Positions 1 through 11,677 are shown, counted from the first letter of the stretch. The stretch is 64,000 nt of DNA from Microbacterium sp. (GCF_031178445.1 NZ_JAPSIY010000010.1:1-64000); one strand, 5' to 3'. Notes: generated from the sequence alone by a model not told the origin. A program made the numbers and translations.

Positions 1-2
1 AC

Positions 3-1757
3 GAGATCGTCGACGCGCTCGCGGCCGGCGACGCCGCTGCGGCGTTCCCTGCGGTCGACCGTGTCGTGCAGACCGGGCAGGATCCGCGGCGCTTCGTCGA
101 CGACCTCCTCGAGCGGATGCGCGACCTGATCGTCATCGCCGCCGTCGGCGACGGGGCATCGGCGGTGCTGCGCGGTCTGCCCGAAGACGAACTGCAGCGC
201 ATGCGCGGTCAGGCGACAGCCTTCGGTGCTGCCCGCCTCTCGCGCACCGCCGACGTGGTCAGTCAGGCACTCGACGACATGACCGGCGCGACGTCGCCGC
301 GGCTGCACCTCGAACTGATGGTCGCGCGCGTGCTCGCCGCCTCCGCAGCCACCCCCTCGCCTGGCACCGGTGCGCAGGAGGCCGGCGCCCGACCGTCCGG
401 CGCCGCCCAGGCCGCTGGACGACCCTCAATGGCGCAGGCGTCGCCGCCTACGGCGCAGGCGTCCCCGACACCGGCGCAGACGCCCGCACCCGTCGCGAGC
501 CCGCGCCCGGCTTCGTCGCCCGCGGCAGCGGCCGACGCGGGTTCCGCGATGAAGGCAGACACCTCGGAGCCGCCGAGCTCGACGACGCAGCCGGATTCCG
601 CCGCGCCCGCAGACCCGGCCGTGTCCGCCGCGGTGTCGTCCGGCAGCGCTCCTGAGGCATCGGCAGCACCTGCCGCCGACCGTGCAGCCGAGGACGGCGC
701 CGGCGATGCGAAGGTTTCCACCCCGGCATCCGCGGACTCGGGCCCGGTGACGATCGACCGCATCAACGAGGCGTGGCCGTCCGTCCTGAAGCGGCTCGAG
801 ACGATCAGCCGGCCGTCGTGGCTGATCGTCACCGGCGTGCAGCCGCTCGCGTACGATCCCGACAGTGAAGTCCTCACCATCGGCTTCGCCAGCGCGAGCG
901 ATGTCCCGCGATTCAAAGGCACCAAGCCGGGTGAAGGCACGTCCGATCATCTGCGCACCGCCATCGAGCAGGAACTGGGTGTACGGGTGAAGTACCGCCC
1001 CGCTCCGCTGCCGCCGGGCGGCGGGGGAGGAGGCACGGCGTCGTCGGGCCCGTCATCGCCCCCGCAGGGCGATCCGGCAGGCTCACGTCCTGCACCCGAT
1101 CCCAAGTCCGAACAGGCCGCCGGGGCCGCGCAACGCGACTCCACCACGACCGCCGGCCGGGGGCGCGTCGATGATTCGCCCGCTGCAGGGTGGGCGAACC
1201 CCATGCAGAGCGCCACTCCGCTCGGCGAGCAGAACTCGGCAGGTGCTGCATCCGCGCGCTCGGGGTCCTCACGATCCGCATCGGCCGCCGTCACGGAATG
1301 GGCGGTCGCGCCCATTCCGGCCTCCGCCCCAGCGCCCGCTCCGACCGCGACGATGACCGCGCCTCCGCAGCAGTTCCCGGTCGACGAGGAACCCGCCGAG
1401 GTCGAGGCCGCCGCTTCCGCGCCCCGGCCTCCGGTCGACGGCGCCGTCGACGACGTGCCGCCGATCGACGACTACCCTCCGTTCGACGACGAGCCGCCTT
1501 ACGACCCGCTGTACGACGGACCCGAGCCGCCGGCGCCGTCGAAGCGGCCCACGACGCCACAGTCCCAGGATCGACAGCCGAAGGCGTCCGACAGCCCCTC
1601 CGCGCATGAGGTCCCGCAGACCGCCGCCCCGGTCGTGACGGCTCGCTCCGCCGCACCAGGTGGCGTGCAGCGCTACGGCGAGGCCGTCGTGCGCCAGGTG
1701 CTCGGTGCCACCTTCCTGCGTGAAGAGCCCTACCAGCCCCAGACGAGGTTCAACTGA
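3..1757 (+). CDS. dnaX: DNA polymerase III subunit gamma/tau, 3' part (5' end outside window)
   Basis: The reading frame is open from the window edge, so the N-terminal AAA+ ATPase domain lies upstream. What is visible begins with the clamp-loader collar helices ([19 protein letters not shown] and [13 protein letters not shown], as in DnaX domain III). A long Ala/Pro-rich linker follows, then a folded segment ([18 protein letters not shown]-like) resembling the tau polymerase-binding region, a second disordered stretch, and a short conserved-looking tail ending [14 protein letters not shown]. The product would load the beta clamp and tether the replicative polymerase. The ORF-track start at 66 is only an internal GTG. 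The stop overlaps the recR start (TGATG), so dnaX and recR are probably translationally coupled. Confidence 0.93.
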   Translation, partial: EIVDALAAGDAAAAFPAVDRVVQTGQDPRRFVDDLLERMRDLIVIAAVGDGASAVLRGLPEDELQRMRGQATAFGAARLSRTADVVSQALDDMTGATSPRLHLELMVARVLAASAATPSPGTGAQEAGARPSGAAQAAGRPSMAQASPPTAQASPTPAQTPAPVASPRPASSPAAAADAGSAMKADTSEPPSSTTQPDSAAPADPAVSAAVSSGSAPEASAAPAADRAAEDGAGDAKVSTPASADSGPVTIDRINEAWPSVLKRLETISRPSWLIVTGVQPLAYDPDSEVLTIGFASASDVPRFKGTKPGEGTSDHLRTAIEQELGVRVKYRPAPLPPGGGGGGTASSGPSSPPQGDPAGSRPAPDPKSEQAAGAAQRDSTTTAGRGRVDDSPAAGWANPMQSATPLGEQNSAGAASARSGSSRSASAAVTEWAVAPIPASAPAPAPTATMTAPPQQFPVDEEPAEVEAAASAPRPPVDGAVDDVPPIDDYPPFDDEPPYDPLYDGPEPPAPSKRPTTPQSQDRQPKASDSPSAHEVPQTAAPVVTARSAAPGGVQRYGEAVVRQVLGATFLREEPYQPQTRFN

Positions 1758-2350
1758 TGTACGACGGCATCGTCCAGGAGCTGATCGACGAGTTCGGCAG
1801 GCTTCCCGGCATCGGTCCGAAGTCGGCGCAGCGCATCGCCTTCCACATCCTGCAGACCCCGAGCTTCGACGTGGCGCGGCTCGCCGAGCTGCTCACCGAC
1901 GTGCGTGCCCGCGTGCGGTTCTGCGAGGTGTGCGGCAACGTCTCCGAGCAGGATCGCTGCGCGATCTGCCGCGATCCGCGCCGCAACCCCGAGCTGATCT
2001 GCGTCGTCGAAGACGCGAAGGATGTCGCCGCGATCGAGCGCACTCGCGAGTTCCGGGGTCTCTACCACGTGCTGGGCGGCGCCATCAGCCCCATCGCCGG
2101 CGTCGGCCCTGACGACCTGCGCATCGCGCAGCTCATGTCCCGGCTCGCCGACGGCACTGTGCAGGAGGTGATCCTCGCCACCAACCCGAACCTCGAGGGC
2201 GAGGCCACCGCGAGCTACCTGAGCCGGCTGCTCACCAGCATGCAGATCGCGGTGTCGCGGCTCGCGTCCGGCCTGCCCGTGGGCGGCGATCTGGAGTACG
2301 CCGACGAGGTCACCCTCGGGCGCGCCTTCGAAGGGCGTCGACGGCTGTGA
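1757..2350 (+). CDS. recR: Recombination mediator protein RecR
   Basis: A 197-residue protein of normal RecR length. It starts with the helix-hairpin-helix region ([22 protein letters not shown]), then a four-cysteine zinc finger ([16 protein letters not shown] near residues 55-70), then a Toprim domain ([14 protein letters not shown] and the [14 protein letters not shown] segment), and ends in the conserved [10 protein letters not shown] region. RecR works with RecO (and RecF) to load RecA at single-stranded gaps. It overlaps dnaX by one base, the usual bacterial arrangement, and overlaps the next permease gene by four bases (GTGA). Confidence 0.97.
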   Translation: MYDGIVQELIDEFGRLPGIGPKSAQRIAFHILQTPSFDVARLAELLTDVRARVRFCEVCGNVSEQDRCAICRDPRRNPELICVVEDAKDVAAIERTREFRGLYHVLGGAISPIAGVGPDDLRIAQLMSRLADGTVQEVILATNPNLEGEATASYLSRLLTSMQIAVSRLASGLPVGGDLEYADEVTLGRAFEGRRRL

Positions 2351-3342
2351 GCGCGGTGCACGCCGGCTTCACCCGCAAGGGCTGGATCCTCTTCGCCATC
2401 ATGGCGTTCGTCTGGGGGATCACCTATCTCTTCATCAAAGAGGCGGTCGAATCCTTCTCGCCGCCCGCGGTCGTCGCCGGACGCACCCTGCTCGGCGGTC
2501 TCGTCCTGCTCCCGTTCGCGATCCGCAGCGGCGCGCTGAAAGCGGCGTGGAAGTACTGGCCGTGGGTTCTCGCCTTCGGCCTGGTGGAGATGGCAGGGCC
2601 CTTCCTGCTGCTCAGCCACGCCGAGACCCAGTTGCCCTCCGGAATCACTGGGCTGCTCGTCGCCACCGTGCCGCTCTTCGCGGTGCTCATCGCCCTGCTG
2701 CGGGGCGACCGCACCGCCCTCGCCCCGGTGCGGCTGGGCGGGCTGCTGCTGGGATTCGCCGGCGTCGCCGTCGTCGTCGCCGGCCCCGGACTCTTCCCGC
2801 ACGGCGCCGGCAGCCTCGTCGCGATCGGCGAGATCATGCTCACCGCGCTGATGTACGCGATCGCGCCGTTCATCATCGCCCACAAGCTGAAGGACGTGCC
2901 CTCCATCGGCACGATCACCCTCGCCCTGTTCGCGATCGGGCTCGCCTACCTGCCCGTCGCCCTGCTCACCCAGCACGAGGTCCCGACACTGCGCTCCACC
3001 GTCTCGCTCGGGCTGCTCGGCGTGGTCTGCACGGCGCTGGCGTTCGTCGCCTTCTTCGCGCTCATCCGCGAGGTGGGTCCGGTGCGTGCGCCGCTGTTCA
3101 CCTACGTCAACCCCATCGTCGCCGTCGTGCTCGGCACCATCGTGCTGGCCGAGCCCGTCACGCCCGGCCTGCTCATCGGCTTCCCGATCGTGCTGATCGG
3201 ATGCTGGCTCGCCGCCACCGGCGGGAGGCTCAGGCCCCGGGCATCCGCCCCCGATCTCACCACGGGGCCCGTGACGACGCCCGAGACGGCCGAGGCGATC
3301 GTCTCCGAGGGCGCGACTCCCGACCTCGATGGGCGTCGCTGA
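2347..3342 (+). CDS. EamA/DMT-family transporter
   Basis: A 331-residue integral membrane protein with about ten hydrophobic segments arranged as two EamA repeats. The first repeat carries [21 protein letters not shown] and the second ends in the typical [25 protein letters not shown] motif. The C-terminal 40 residues are hydrophilic. Members of the drug/metabolite transporter superfamily export or import small metabolites; the substrate cannot be told from sequence. The GTG start overlaps the recR stop, so it may be expressed with recR, although there is no functional link. Confidence 0.88.
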   Translation: MSAVHAGFTRKGWILFAIMAFVWGITYLFIKEAVESFSPPAVVAGRTLLGGLVLLPFAIRSGALKAAWKYWPWVLAFGLVEMAGPFLLLSHAETQLPSGITGLLVATVPLFAVLIALLRGDRTALAPVRLGGLLLGFAGVAVVVAGPGLFPHGAGSLVAIGEIMLTALMYAIAPFIIAHKLKDVPSIGTITLALFAIGLAYLPVALLTQHEVPTLRSTVSLGLLGVVCTALAFVAFFALIREVGPVRAPLFTYVNPIVAVVLGTIVLAEPVTPGLLIGFPIVLIGCWLAATGGRLRPRASAPDLTTGPVTTPETAEAIVSEGATPDLDGRR

Positions 3343-3473
3343 CAGCACCACCGAAGTCCCGCGCGAGTCGCGGGGTCGCCGTCACATGCGCCGGACCGCA
3401 TGAGGCTCGTCCGTAGAATGTGCGTGGGCGGATCCGCCCGACGACACTGCGCCCTTCGAACTCAGGAGTGAAC

Positions 3474-4760
3474 GTGGCCCTGATCGTGCAGAAGTACGGC
3501 GGCTCGTCCGTCGCCGACGCCGAGAGCATCAAGCGCGTCGCTAAGCGCATCGTCGACACGCGCCGCGCCGGGCACGACGTCGTGGTGGCAGTGAGCGCGA
3601 TGGGCGACACCACCGACGAGCTCCTCGACCTGGCGAACGAGGTCGCACCCATCCCCGCGCCGCGCGAGCTCGACATGCTGCTCTCCAGCGGGGAGCGCAT
3701 CTCGATGGCGCTGCTGGCGATGGCGATCCACTCGATGGGGTTCGAGGCGCGTTCCTTCACCGGAAGCCAGGCCGGCATGATCACCGACGCCAAGCACGGA
3801 GCCGCACGCATCGTGGACGTCACACCGGTGCGCCTTCGTGAGGCGCTCGATGAGGGCGCGATCGTCATCGTCGCGGGCTTCCAGGGCTTCAACCGCGACA
3901 CCCGCGACATCACCACGCTCGGCCGCGGTGGCTCCGACACCACGGCCGTCGCTCTCGCCGCCGCGCTCAACGCCGATGTCTGCGAGATCTACAGCGACGT
4001 CGACGGCATCTACACGGCCGACCCGCGTGTGATCCCGCGCGCCCGCAAGCTCGACAGCATCACCAGCGAGGAGATGCTCGAGCTGGCGGCCAACGGCGCC
4101 AAGGTGCTGTACATCCGAGCCGTCGAGTACGCCCGCCGCCACGGCGTGCTCATCCACGCCCGCTCGACCTTCTCATCGGTCGAGGGCACCTACGTTCTGG
4201 GCGAGGGGCAGAGGTCCCCCCGTGAAACCGAGGGAGCAGTCATGGAAGAACCGATCGTCGCCGGCGTCGCCACCGACCTCACCCAGGCCAAGATCACCGT
4301 CTCCGGCGTGCCGGACGTTCCCGGCAAAGCGGCCGAGATCTTCACCGTCGTGGCGAAGTCCGGTGCCAATGTGGACATGATCGTGCAGAACGTGTCGGCG
4401 GCATCTACCGGTCGCACCGACATCTCCTTCACCCTCCCCAAGGCCGACGCGGCCACCGCTCTCAAGGCGCTCGCCGGTGAGAAGGCCCGCATCGGCTTCG
4501 AGAACCTGCTGCATGACGATCAGATCGGCAAGCTCTCCGTCGTCGGTGCGGGAATGCGCACGCACTCCGGCGTCTCGGCGACGCTGTTCGAGGCGCTCAG
4601 CGAGGGCGGCATCAACATCGAGATGATCTCCACCTCCGAGATCCGCATCTCGGTGGTGCTGCGCGGCGACGACCTCGCCGAGGCCGCCCGTGCCGTGCAC
4701 GCCGCCTACGGTCTCGACAGCGAGATCGAGGCGATCGTGCACGCCGGCACCGGTCGCTGA
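3474..4760 (+). CDS. lysC: Aspartate kinase (alpha subunit, full length)
   Basis: Phosphorylates L-aspartate, the first step to lysine, threonine, methionine and diaminopimelate. Starting at GTG 3474 (RBS AGGAG at 3464-3468) gives 428 residues beginning [15 protein letters not shown], matching actinobacterial aspartokinases; the 18 extra residues in the ORF track look untranslated. The amino-acid kinase domain ([44 protein letters not shown]) covers roughly residues 1-250. Two ACT domains follow ([18 protein letters not shown] and [14 protein letters not shown]), the usual site of Lys/Thr feedback inhibition. A -10-like TAGAAT lies at 3414-3419. asd follows about 200 bp downstream. Confidence 0.96.
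   Translation: MALIVQKYGGSSVADAESIKRVAKRIVDTRRAGHDVVVAVSAMGDTTDELLDLANEVAPIPAPRELDMLLSSGERISMALLAMAIHSMGFEARSFTGSQAGMITDAKHGAARIVDVTPVRLREALDEGAIVIVAGFQGFNRDTRDITTLGRGGSDTTAVALAAALNADVCEIYSDVDGIYTADPRVIPRARKLDSITSEEMLELAANGAKVLYIRAVEYARRHGVLIHARSTFSSVEGTYVLGEGQRSPRETEGAVMEEPIVAGVATDLTQAKITVSGVPDVPGKAAEIFTVVAKSGANVDMIVQNVSAASTGRTDISFTLPKADAATALKALAGEKARIGFENLLHDDQIGKLSVVGAGMRTHSGVSATLFEALSEGGINIEMISTSEIRISVVLRGDDLAEAARAVHAAYGLDSEIEAIVHAGTGR
4242..4760 (+). CDS. lysC: Aspartate kinase beta subunit from an internal in-frame start (proposed)
   Basis: Inside lysC there is an ATG at codon 257 preceded by AGGGAG (4231-4236) five bases upstream. Translation from it gives a 172-residue ACT-domain protein beginning [15 protein letters not shown]. 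Corynebacterium glutamicum and Bacillus are known to make such an alpha2beta2 aspartokinase from an in-frame internal start, with a beta subunit of about this size. The start and RBS are visible here; actual use of the start is inferred. Confidence 0.6.
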   Translation: MEEPIVAGVATDLTQAKITVSGVPDVPGKAAEIFTVVAKSGANVDMIVQNVSAASTGRTDISFTLPKADAATALKALAGEKARIGFENLLHDDQIGKLSVVGAGMRTHSGVSATLFEALSEGGINIEMISTSEIRISVVLRGDDLAEAARAVHAAYGLDSEIEAIVHAGTGR

Positions 4761-4894
4761 CCCACTGGCATCCGCATCGACCGAGCGGCATCCGTCACTC
4801 CGGCGGGCGGCGGGATCGACCGCACGCGTCCCGCGGAGGGAGACATCTCGCAGCTCGACCCCACGGCCACGGGGTAGACTCACCGCAACCCTGA

Positions 4895-6040
<1,146 letters not shown>

Positions 6041-6100
6041 GCCCGTCAGAGCGCCCGTCACAGGGGCCCGGGCGTGTCCGGGAGGGCAGCCCAGGCGAAC

Positions 6101-6112
6101 TAGACTGGTCGG
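6101..6112 (+). promoter_or_regulatory. Promoter -10 element giving a leaderless mqo transcript
   Basis: TAGACT at 6101-6106 ends six bases before the mqo GTG, so transcription would start at or next to the start codon. There is no Shine-Dalgarno sequence in front of mqo. Leaderless mRNAs are common in actinobacteria. No clear -35 box is visible. Confidence 0.5.
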
Positions 6113-7585
6113 GTGACTGAATCCGTCGACGTCGTGCTGATCGGTGGTGGCATCATGTCCGCCACGCTGGGAACGCTGCTGCGCGAGCTGCAGCCGGACT
6201 GGAAGATCGTCGCCTTCGAGCGGCTCAGCGACGTGGGTCAGGAGAGCTCCAACCCGTGGAACAACGCGGGCACGGGGCACGCCGCACTGTGCGAGCTGAA
6301 CTACATGCCGCAGGGCAAGGACGGCTCGCTCGATCCTGCGAAGGCCGTGTCGATCAACGAGCAGTTCCAGCAGAGCCGTCAATTCTGGTCGTCGCTGGTC
6401 GAGCGCGGTGTGCTGGATGCTCCCTCGACCTTCATCAACTCCACACCGCACATGACGTTCGTGCGCGGCGAGAAGGATGTCGCGTACCTGAAGGCCCGCT
6501 ACGAGATCCTCAAGCAGCAGCCGCTGTTCGAGGGCATCGAGTACAGCGAGGATTCCCGCGTCATCAACAAGTGGGCCCCACTGCTCATGCAGAAGCGGCG
6601 CAAGGGCGAGCCGTTCGCCGCCACGCGCGTGCCCTCCGGGACCGACGTCGACTTCGGTGCTCTCACGCACCAGCTGTTCGATCACCTCGCGAACTCGGGT
6701 GCCCAGGTGCGCACCGAGCACGAGGTGCGCTCCTTGAAGCGCCAGAAGGACGGCAGCTGGCTGGTCAAGTACCGCCACACCGTCGGTCGCACTCCCGGTG
6801 AGGTCAAGGCCCGCTTCGTGTTCGTGGGTGCCGGCGGCTGGGCGCTCAAGCTGCTGCAGAACAGCGGCATCCCCGAGATCAAGGGCTACGGTGTCTTCCC
6901 CATCGGCGGGCAGTTCCTCAAGACGACGAATCCGGCTGTCGTGGCGCAGCACAAGGCCAAGGTGTACTCGCAGGCCTCCGTGGGCGCTCCGCCCATGTCG
7001 GTGCCGCACCTCGATGCGCGCGTCGTCGACGGAGAGTCGTCGCTGCTGTTCGGACCGTTCGCGACTTTCAGCCCCAAGTTCCTGAAGCACGGCTCCATGC
7101 TCGACCTCGTGACGCAGGTGCGCCCGCACAACCTGTGGCCGATGCTGCGGGTCGCCTTCGCGAACCCCGACCTCATCACCTACCTGGTCGGCGAGCTGCT
7201 CAAGAACCACGCCAAGAAGGTCGACAGCCTGCGCACCTTCATGCCGACCGCGAAGGACGAGGACTGGACGATCATCCAGGCCGGCCAGCGCGCCCAGGTG
7301 ATGAAGAAGGACCCTGAGAAGGGCGGCATCCTGCAGTTCGGCACCGAGGTGATCACCTCTCAGGACGGCACGATCGCCGGACTGCTCGGCGCGTCGCCCG
7401 GAGCATCCACCGCGGTGCCGATCATGCTCGGGCTGCTGCGCCGCTGCTTCCCGGAGCAGTACGCCGGCTGGGAGCCGACGCTGCGCGAGCTCATTCCCAC
7501 CATGGGCGAGAACCTCAACGAAGACGCCGATGCGGCCGAGCAGTCGATGAGCGCCACGGCATCCGCACTCTCCCTCACGGCCTGA
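6113..7585 (+). CDS. mqo: Malate:quinone oxidoreductase
   Basis: Membrane-associated FAD enzyme that oxidises L-malate to oxaloacetate and passes electrons to quinone, a respiratory-chain-linked TCA step. The 490-residue protein begins with the dinucleotide-binding motif VVLIGGGIMSATLGTLL and contains the family signatures SSNPWNNAGTGHAALCELNY, FVGAGGWALKLLQ and LGASPGASTAVPIML. Length is typical. The GTG start is supported by the close -10 element (leaderless). It ends 10 bases before tdk, so tdk may be co-transcribed. Confidence 0.97.
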   Translation: MTESVDVVLIGGGIMSATLGTLLRELQPDWKIVAFERLSDVGQESSNPWNNAGTGHAALCELNYMPQGKDGSLDPAKAVSINEQFQQSRQFWSSLVERGVLDAPSTFINSTPHMTFVRGEKDVAYLKARYEILKQQPLFEGIEYSEDSRVINKWAPLLMQKRRKGEPFAATRVPSGTDVDFGALTHQLFDHLANSGAQVRTEHEVRSLKRQKDGSWLVKYRHTVGRTPGEVKARFVFVGAGGWALKLLQNSGIPEIKGYGVFPIGGQFLKTTNPAVVAQHKAKVYSQASVGAPPMSVPHLDARVVDGESSLLFGPFATFSPKFLKHGSMLDLVTQVRPHNLWPMLRVAFANPDLITYLVGELLKNHAKKVDSLRTFMPTAKDEDWTIIQAGQRAQVMKKDPEKGGILQFGTEVITSQDGTIAGLLGASPGASTAVPIMLGLLRRCFPEQYAGWEPTLRELIPTMGENLNEDADAAEQSMSATASALSLTA

Positions 7586-7595
7586 CGGGGCGACC

Positions 7596-8237
7596 GTGGC
7601 GAAGCTGTACTTCCGCTACGGCGCGATGAACTCCGGCAAGTCGACCGCGCTGCTGCAGGCTGCCTACAACTATGAGGAGCGCGGTCAGCGCGTGCTGCTC
7701 GCCAAGCCGGAGATCGACACGAAGGGCGCCTCGCAGATCGAGAGCAGGCTCGGGATGACGCGCGACGTCGACTTCCTCATCGGCTCCGACGACGATGCGC
7801 GCGCGATGTTCCTGCGTGAGCGTGAGCGGGTGCGCAACGAGGCTCAGGACGAACTGCTCCCCAGCGAGCCGGTCGACGTCGCCTGCCTGCTCATCGACGA
7901 GGCGCAGTTCCTCTCCGCGGAGCAGATCGACGACCTTTTCCGCATCGCGGTGCTCGACGGCATCCCGGTGATGGCCTACGGAATCCGCAACGACTTCCGC
8001 ACTCAGGCCTTCCCCGGCTCCGCGCGTCTGCTGGCGATCGCACATTCGCTCGAGGAGTTGAAGACCATCTGCCGCTGCGGTCGCAAGGCCGTGTTCAACG
8101 GGCGGATCATCGGCGGCCGGTTCGTGTTCGACGGCGACCAGGTCGCGATCGACGGAGCCGGCGATGAGCTCGTCACCACGTACGAGTCGCTGTGCGGCAA
8201 CTGCTATCTCGAGGAGTCCGGCGGCCGCCTGGGCTGA
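7596..8237 (+). CDS. tdk: Thymidine kinase (type II)
   Basis: Salvages thymidine by ATP-dependent phosphorylation. The 213-residue protein has the P-loop GAMNSGKSTALLQAAYN at its N-terminus, the Walker-B-like CLLIDEAQFLSAEQIDDL, the lasso-domain zinc cysteines (CRCGRKAVFNGR and CGNCYLEE), and the substrate-binding VTTYESLCGNCY. This is the tetrameric bacterial Tdk form. It starts with GTG shortly after mqo. Confidence 0.95.
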   Translation: MAKLYFRYGAMNSGKSTALLQAAYNYEERGQRVLLAKPEIDTKGASQIESRLGMTRDVDFLIGSDDDARAMFLRERERVRNEAQDELLPSEPVDVACLLIDEAQFLSAEQIDDLFRIAVLDGIPVMAYGIRNDFRTQAFPGSARLLAIAHSLEELKTICRCGRKAVFNGRIIGGRFVFDGDQVAIDGAGDELVTTYESLCGNCYLEESGGRLG

Positions 8238-8415
8238 GGTCGTCACGCCGGCGATCTCTGGACGACGTTCTCCGGGCTACGGCATGTTTCCGCCGCCCGC
8301 AGAGCCCGTTCCCTTCCCGCTTCGCGGCGCCCCTCCCGATGCTCGTTTCGGGGCATCCCTTCGCCCTCGCTGCCCAAGAAGAGCGTTTCGTCCCCGTGGA
8401 AGGGAGGTGATAATC

Positions 8416-8430
8416 TGTGGTCAGACCACA
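8416..8430. promoter_or_regulatory. Palindromic operator upstream of the FadR-type regulator
   Basis: TGTGGTCAGACCACA is a perfect 7-bp inverted repeat around a central base. Its core TGGTCAGACCA fits the TGGTnnnACCA operator form of FadR-subfamily GntR regulators such as LldR and PdhR. It overlaps the end of a -10-like TAATCT (8411-8416) and abuts the RBS GGAGG (8431-8435), so bound protein would block transcription of the regulator and the dehydrogenase gene behind it. Confidence 0.7.
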
Positions 8431-8439
8431 GGAGGACGG

Positions 8440-9168
8440 ATGCCGCAGCCTACGACGCGCGCCTGGCGAACCGTTCTGGAGCGCATCGAACGCGACCTTC
8501 TCGACGGCGTACTCGGTCCCGGTGACCGGCTGCCGTCTGAACGCGACCTCGCCGCAGACCTCGGCGTCGGACGATCCAGCGTTCGCGAGGCTCTGCGTGT
8601 GCTCGAGGTGATGGGACTGATCCGCACCGCGACGGGCTCGGGGCCGCAGGCGGGAGCGATCGTCATCGCCACGCCCTCGGGCGGCATGTCGGCCCTGCTG
8701 CGCCTGCAGGTCGCCGCGCAGGGCTTCCCGCTGGCGGACGTCGTACAGACCCGCCTGGTGCTGGAGGATGCCGTCGCCGCATCCCTCGCCGCCGATCCCG
8801 AGTGCGACCTCGACGCCGTCCACCGCATCCTCGACGTCATGGACGACGACGCCCTCACGGCGGAGGAGTTCCTGGCCCTCGATGCGCAGCTGCACTATGC
8901 GCTCGCCGAGGCGTCGGGCAACACGGTGATCACCGCGATGATGGCGGGGCTGCGCACATCGATCGAGTCCTACGTGCTCGAGGGCGCCGCGCGCGTCGAG
9001 GACTGGGCGGCGATGGCCGAGGGACTGCGCAGCGAGCACCGCGCCATCGTCGGCGCCATCCGCAAGGGCCTGCCTGGCGCGGCGCGCACGCTCGTGCACG
9101 ACCACATCACCGGCTACTACCGCTCGGCCGGGCTCGTGCCCGACGGCCGTGCCGTGATCGCCGACTGA
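8440..9168 (+). CDS. FadR-subfamily GntR transcriptional regulator
   Basis: A 242-residue regulator starting at ATG 8440, directly after RBS GGAGG; the long ORF-track extension covers the promoter and is rejected. Residues 1-70 form the winged helix-turn-helix ([32 protein letters not shown]). The rest is an all-helical FCD ligand domain with metal-site-type residues ([26 protein letters not shown]). The adjacent operator suggests autoregulation. The alpha-hydroxy-acid dehydrogenase gene 41 bp downstream suggests an LldR-like lactate sensor; the ligand is inferred from context only. Confidence 0.9.
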   Translation: MPQPTTRAWRTVLERIERDLLDGVLGPGDRLPSERDLAADLGVGRSSVREALRVLEVMGLIRTATGSGPQAGAIVIATPSGGMSALLRLQVAAQGFPLADVVQTRLVLEDAVAASLAADPECDLDAVHRILDVMDDDALTAEEFLALDAQLHYALAEASGNTVITAMMAGLRTSIESYVLEGAARVEDWAAMAEGLRSEHRAIVGAIRKGLPGAARTLVHDHITGYYRSAGLVPDGRAVIAD

Positions 9169-9209
9169 ACCACACGCCCGGTCACGGGCTCCGAACGAGA
9201 GGAACACGC

Positions 9210-10469
9210 ATGGTCCAGCGTCAGCTGCCCAAGCCCGCCGAGATCTTCGAGCTGATGAAGTTCAAGGCACCCGAACTGAACGGGAGGAAGCGCAGGCTCG
9301 ACGCGGCCCTCACGATCGCCGATCTGCGCACCATCGCGAAGCGCCGCACCCCGAAGGCCGCCTTCGACTACACCGACGGCGCCGCCGAGGGCGAGCTGTC
9401 GCTGTCCCGCGCCCGACAGGCCTTCGAGGACGTGGAGTTCCACCCCGGCATCCTCAAGCCCGCACCCGACGTCGACACCACGGTCGACATCCTCGACGGC
9501 CCGAGCGCTCTGCCTTTCGGCATCGCCCCGACCGGGTTCACGCGCCTCATGCAGACCGAGGGAGAGGTAGCCGGCGCCGGCGCCGCCGCCGCTGCCGGCA
9601 TCCCGTTCACCCTGTCGACCCTCGGCACCACGTCGATCGAGGGCGTCAAGGAGGCGAACCCGCACGGGCGCAACTGGTTCCAGCTGTACGTCATGCGCGA
9701 CCGCGAGATCTCCTACGAGCTGGCGCGTCGAGCGGCGGCGGCCGGCTTCGACACGCTGCAGTTCACCGTCGACACACCTGTGGCCGGCGCCCGCCTTCGC
9801 GACAAGCGCAACGGCTTCTCGATCCCGCCGCAGCTCACCCTCGGCACCATCATCAACGCCATCCCGCGCCCGTGGTGGTGGTTCGACTTCCTCACCACGC
9901 CGAAGCTCGAATTCGCGTCGCTGAGCACCACGGGCGGCACGGTGGGCGAACTGCTCGACGCAGCCATGGACCCCACGATCAGCTACGAGGATCTCGCGGT
10001 CATCCGCGACATCTGGCCGGGCAAGATCGTGATCAAGGGCGTGCAGAACGTCGAGGACTCGGTGCGCCTGAAGGACGCCGGCGTCGACGGCATCATCCTG
10101 TCGAACCACGGCGGGCGTCAGCTCGACCGCGCCCCCATCCCGTTCCACCTGCTCCCGCACGTGCGCAAGGAGGTCGGCGACGATTTCACCGTCATGATCG
10201 ACACCGGCATCATGAACGGCGCCGACATCGTGGCATCCGTCGCCCTCGGCGCCGACTTCACGCTGATCGGCCGCGCCTACCTCTACGGCCTGATGGCGGG
10301 CGGCCGTCAGGGCGTCGACCGCACGATCGCCATCCTGCGCGCCGAGATCGAGCGCACCATGCGCCTGCTCGGCGTCTCGTCGCTGGCCGAGCTCGAGCCG
10401 AAGCACGTCACCCAGCTCGCACGACTCGTCCCCGTCGCCGGTGCGGCCGCCGAGGTCGCCGCGCGCTGA
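9210..10469 (+). CDS. lldD: FMN-dependent L-lactate dehydrogenase / alpha-hydroxy-acid oxidase family
   Basis: A TIM-barrel flavoprotein of 419 residues, start ATG 9210 with RBS GAGAGGA. It has the FMN/substrate motifs [11 protein letters not shown] near residue 52, the central FQLYVMRD and [16 protein letters not shown], and the catalytic histidine loop [14 protein letters not shown]. The family oxidises L-lactate to pyruvate, passing electrons to quinone or oxygen; quinone-linked LldD is most likely in this aerobic context. Its regulator is immediately upstream. A strong hairpin ends the unit. Confidence 0.88.
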   Translation: MVQRQLPKPAEIFELMKFKAPELNGRKRRLDAALTIADLRTIAKRRTPKAAFDYTDGAAEGELSLSRARQAFEDVEFHPGILKPAPDVDTTVDILDGPSALPFGIAPTGFTRLMQTEGEVAGAGAAAAAGIPFTLSTLGTTSIEGVKEANPHGRNWFQLYVMRDREISYELARRAAAAGFDTLQFTVDTPVAGARLRDKRNGFSIPPQLTLGTIINAIPRPWWWFDFLTTPKLEFASLSTTGGTVGELLDAAMDPTISYEDLAVIRDIWPGKIVIKGVQNVEDSVRLKDAGVDGIILSNHGGRQLDRAPIPFHLLPHVRKEVGDDFTVMIDTGIMNGADIVASVALGADFTLIGRAYLYGLMAGGRQGVDRTIAILRAEIERTMRLLGVSSLAELEPKHVTQLARLVPVAGAAAEVAAR

Positions 10470-10489
10470 GCGTCTGTCGGCATCTCGCC

Positions 10490-10545
10490 GAGAACAGGAG
10501 ATCCACCCGGAACAGGACGTTTCCGGGTGGATCTTCCTGCTCTCG
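10490..10545. terminator. Bidirectional terminator between lldD and the HAD gene
   Basis: A perfect 13-bp stem, GATCCACCCGGAA (10500-10512) and TTCCGGGTGGATC (10521-10533), is extended outward by GAGAACAGGA paired with TCCTGCTCTC (9 of 10 matches). It sits between convergent genes and can serve both. Confidence 0.8.
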
Positions 10546-10577
10546 CGGGATCGCCTGTTCCGGCGACGTGGATGCGG

Positions 10578-11351
10578 TCAGCGGATGACCGGCGCCGGCA
10601 GCGTCTCCAGCAGCGCGTCGAGCTTGTCAGCCGTGTCCTCCCAGCCCTCGACGGCCACCGAGGGCACGCCGATCGCGAGGACGGGGTAGTCGTTGCCGCC
10701 CTCATCGAGACGGTCGCCGTAGAAGAGCATCTCCGCAAGCGGGATGCCGGTGTGGGCGGTCAGCTCGCGCATGCCGAACGCCTTGTCGATGCCCGCGCGA
10801 GTGATGTCGATGGAGGTCGATCCGCCGGATCGCACCTCCAGACCGGGCAGCCGGGCCGCCACGGCGTCGCGCAAAGCCGCGCGCTTCGCCCCATCCGGAT
10901 CCCAGGCGTGCTTCGCATCGCGCGGCGCCTGCTGTCCCAGCGCCGAGAAGGTGATCTGCGAACCGCGGTCCTCGAGGATCTCGCCCCACGGCTGCGCCTC
11001 CCACAGGCCCAGGTGGACCGCCTCCTCACGCAGTGCCGTCATCGCCGCATCCTTCTCGTCGTCCGAGAGGTCATGGGCATATACGGGGGCGAAGTCGGAG
11101 CCGTCATGGCGCAGGTAGCGCGTGCCGCAGGTGGGCAGCAGGTGCAGGCGGGCCAGATCGGATGCCGTGGCAGCGCCGAGACGCGAGATCACCTGCGTGC
11201 GGAACTGCTCCTCGTTGCCCCCTGAGATCACGGCGACGTCGACGCGCTGCAGAAGAGCGATCAGAAGGTCGGCGATGCGGTCGTCGATGCGGCCCTTCGA
11301 GGGCGCCAGTGTGTCGTCGAGGTCGAAGGCGACCAGGCGAGGTGCAGTCAT
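10578..11351 (-). CDS. HAD-superfamily (IIB) hydrolase
   Basis: A 257-residue protein starting MTAPRLVAFDLDDTLAPSKG; the extra 37 residues in the ORF track are upstream of this start. Motif I DLDDTL (nucleophile Asp), motif II (VISGGNEEQF), and motif IV FYGDRLDEGGNDYPVL are present with a type-IIB cap (eukaryotic phosphomannomutase/Cof-like). It probably dephosphorylates a sugar phosphate; the substrate is unknown. The TATCCTTATAACCACC just before the ATG contains -10-like elements and no RBS, so a leaderless message is possible. Confidence 0.85.
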   Translation of the reverse strand: MTAPRLVAFDLDDTLAPSKGRIDDRIADLLIALLQRVDVAVISGGNEEQFRTQVISRLGAATASDLARLHLLPTCGTRYLRHDGSDFAPVYAHDLSDDEKDAAMTALREEAVHLGLWEAQPWGEILEDRGSQITFSALGQQAPRDAKHAWDPDGAKRAALRDAVAARLPGLEVRSGGSTSIDITRAGIDKAFGMRELTAHTGIPLAEMLFYGDRLDEGGNDYPVLAIGVPSVAVEGWEDTADKLDALLETLPAPVIR

Positions 11352-11473
11352 GGTGGTTATAAGGATAGTCGAGGGGGCTGTGAGGGGAGGGGGAGAGGGG
11401 GTGCGTCCCCACGACCACTCCGCGCGCCGCCGGTTCCTCCGGCCGCGGGGCCCGGCTGACATCCTCGGGCATA

Positions 11474-11518
11474 CGAAAAAGGAGGGGATCCGCTTCCGGC
11501 GGATCCCCTCCTTTTTCG
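11474..11518. terminator. Strong terminator downstream of tRNA-Pro
   Basis: A perfect 19-bp stem (CGAAAAAGGAGGGGATCCG at 11474-11492 and its complement at 11500-11518) with a 7-base loop. In the minus direction it closes the tRNA-Pro transcript and ends in a T-run, a classical intrinsic terminator. Confidence 0.85.
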
Positions 11519-11525
11519 CATGCTG

Positions 11526-11599
<74 letters not shown>

Positions 11600-11677
11600 T
11601 GGCAACCGTTCAAGTCTACATGCTCCGCGGTCGAGCACCGAATCGAGGGCGGGGCGGGGCGCGGCGGCCGCGGCCGG

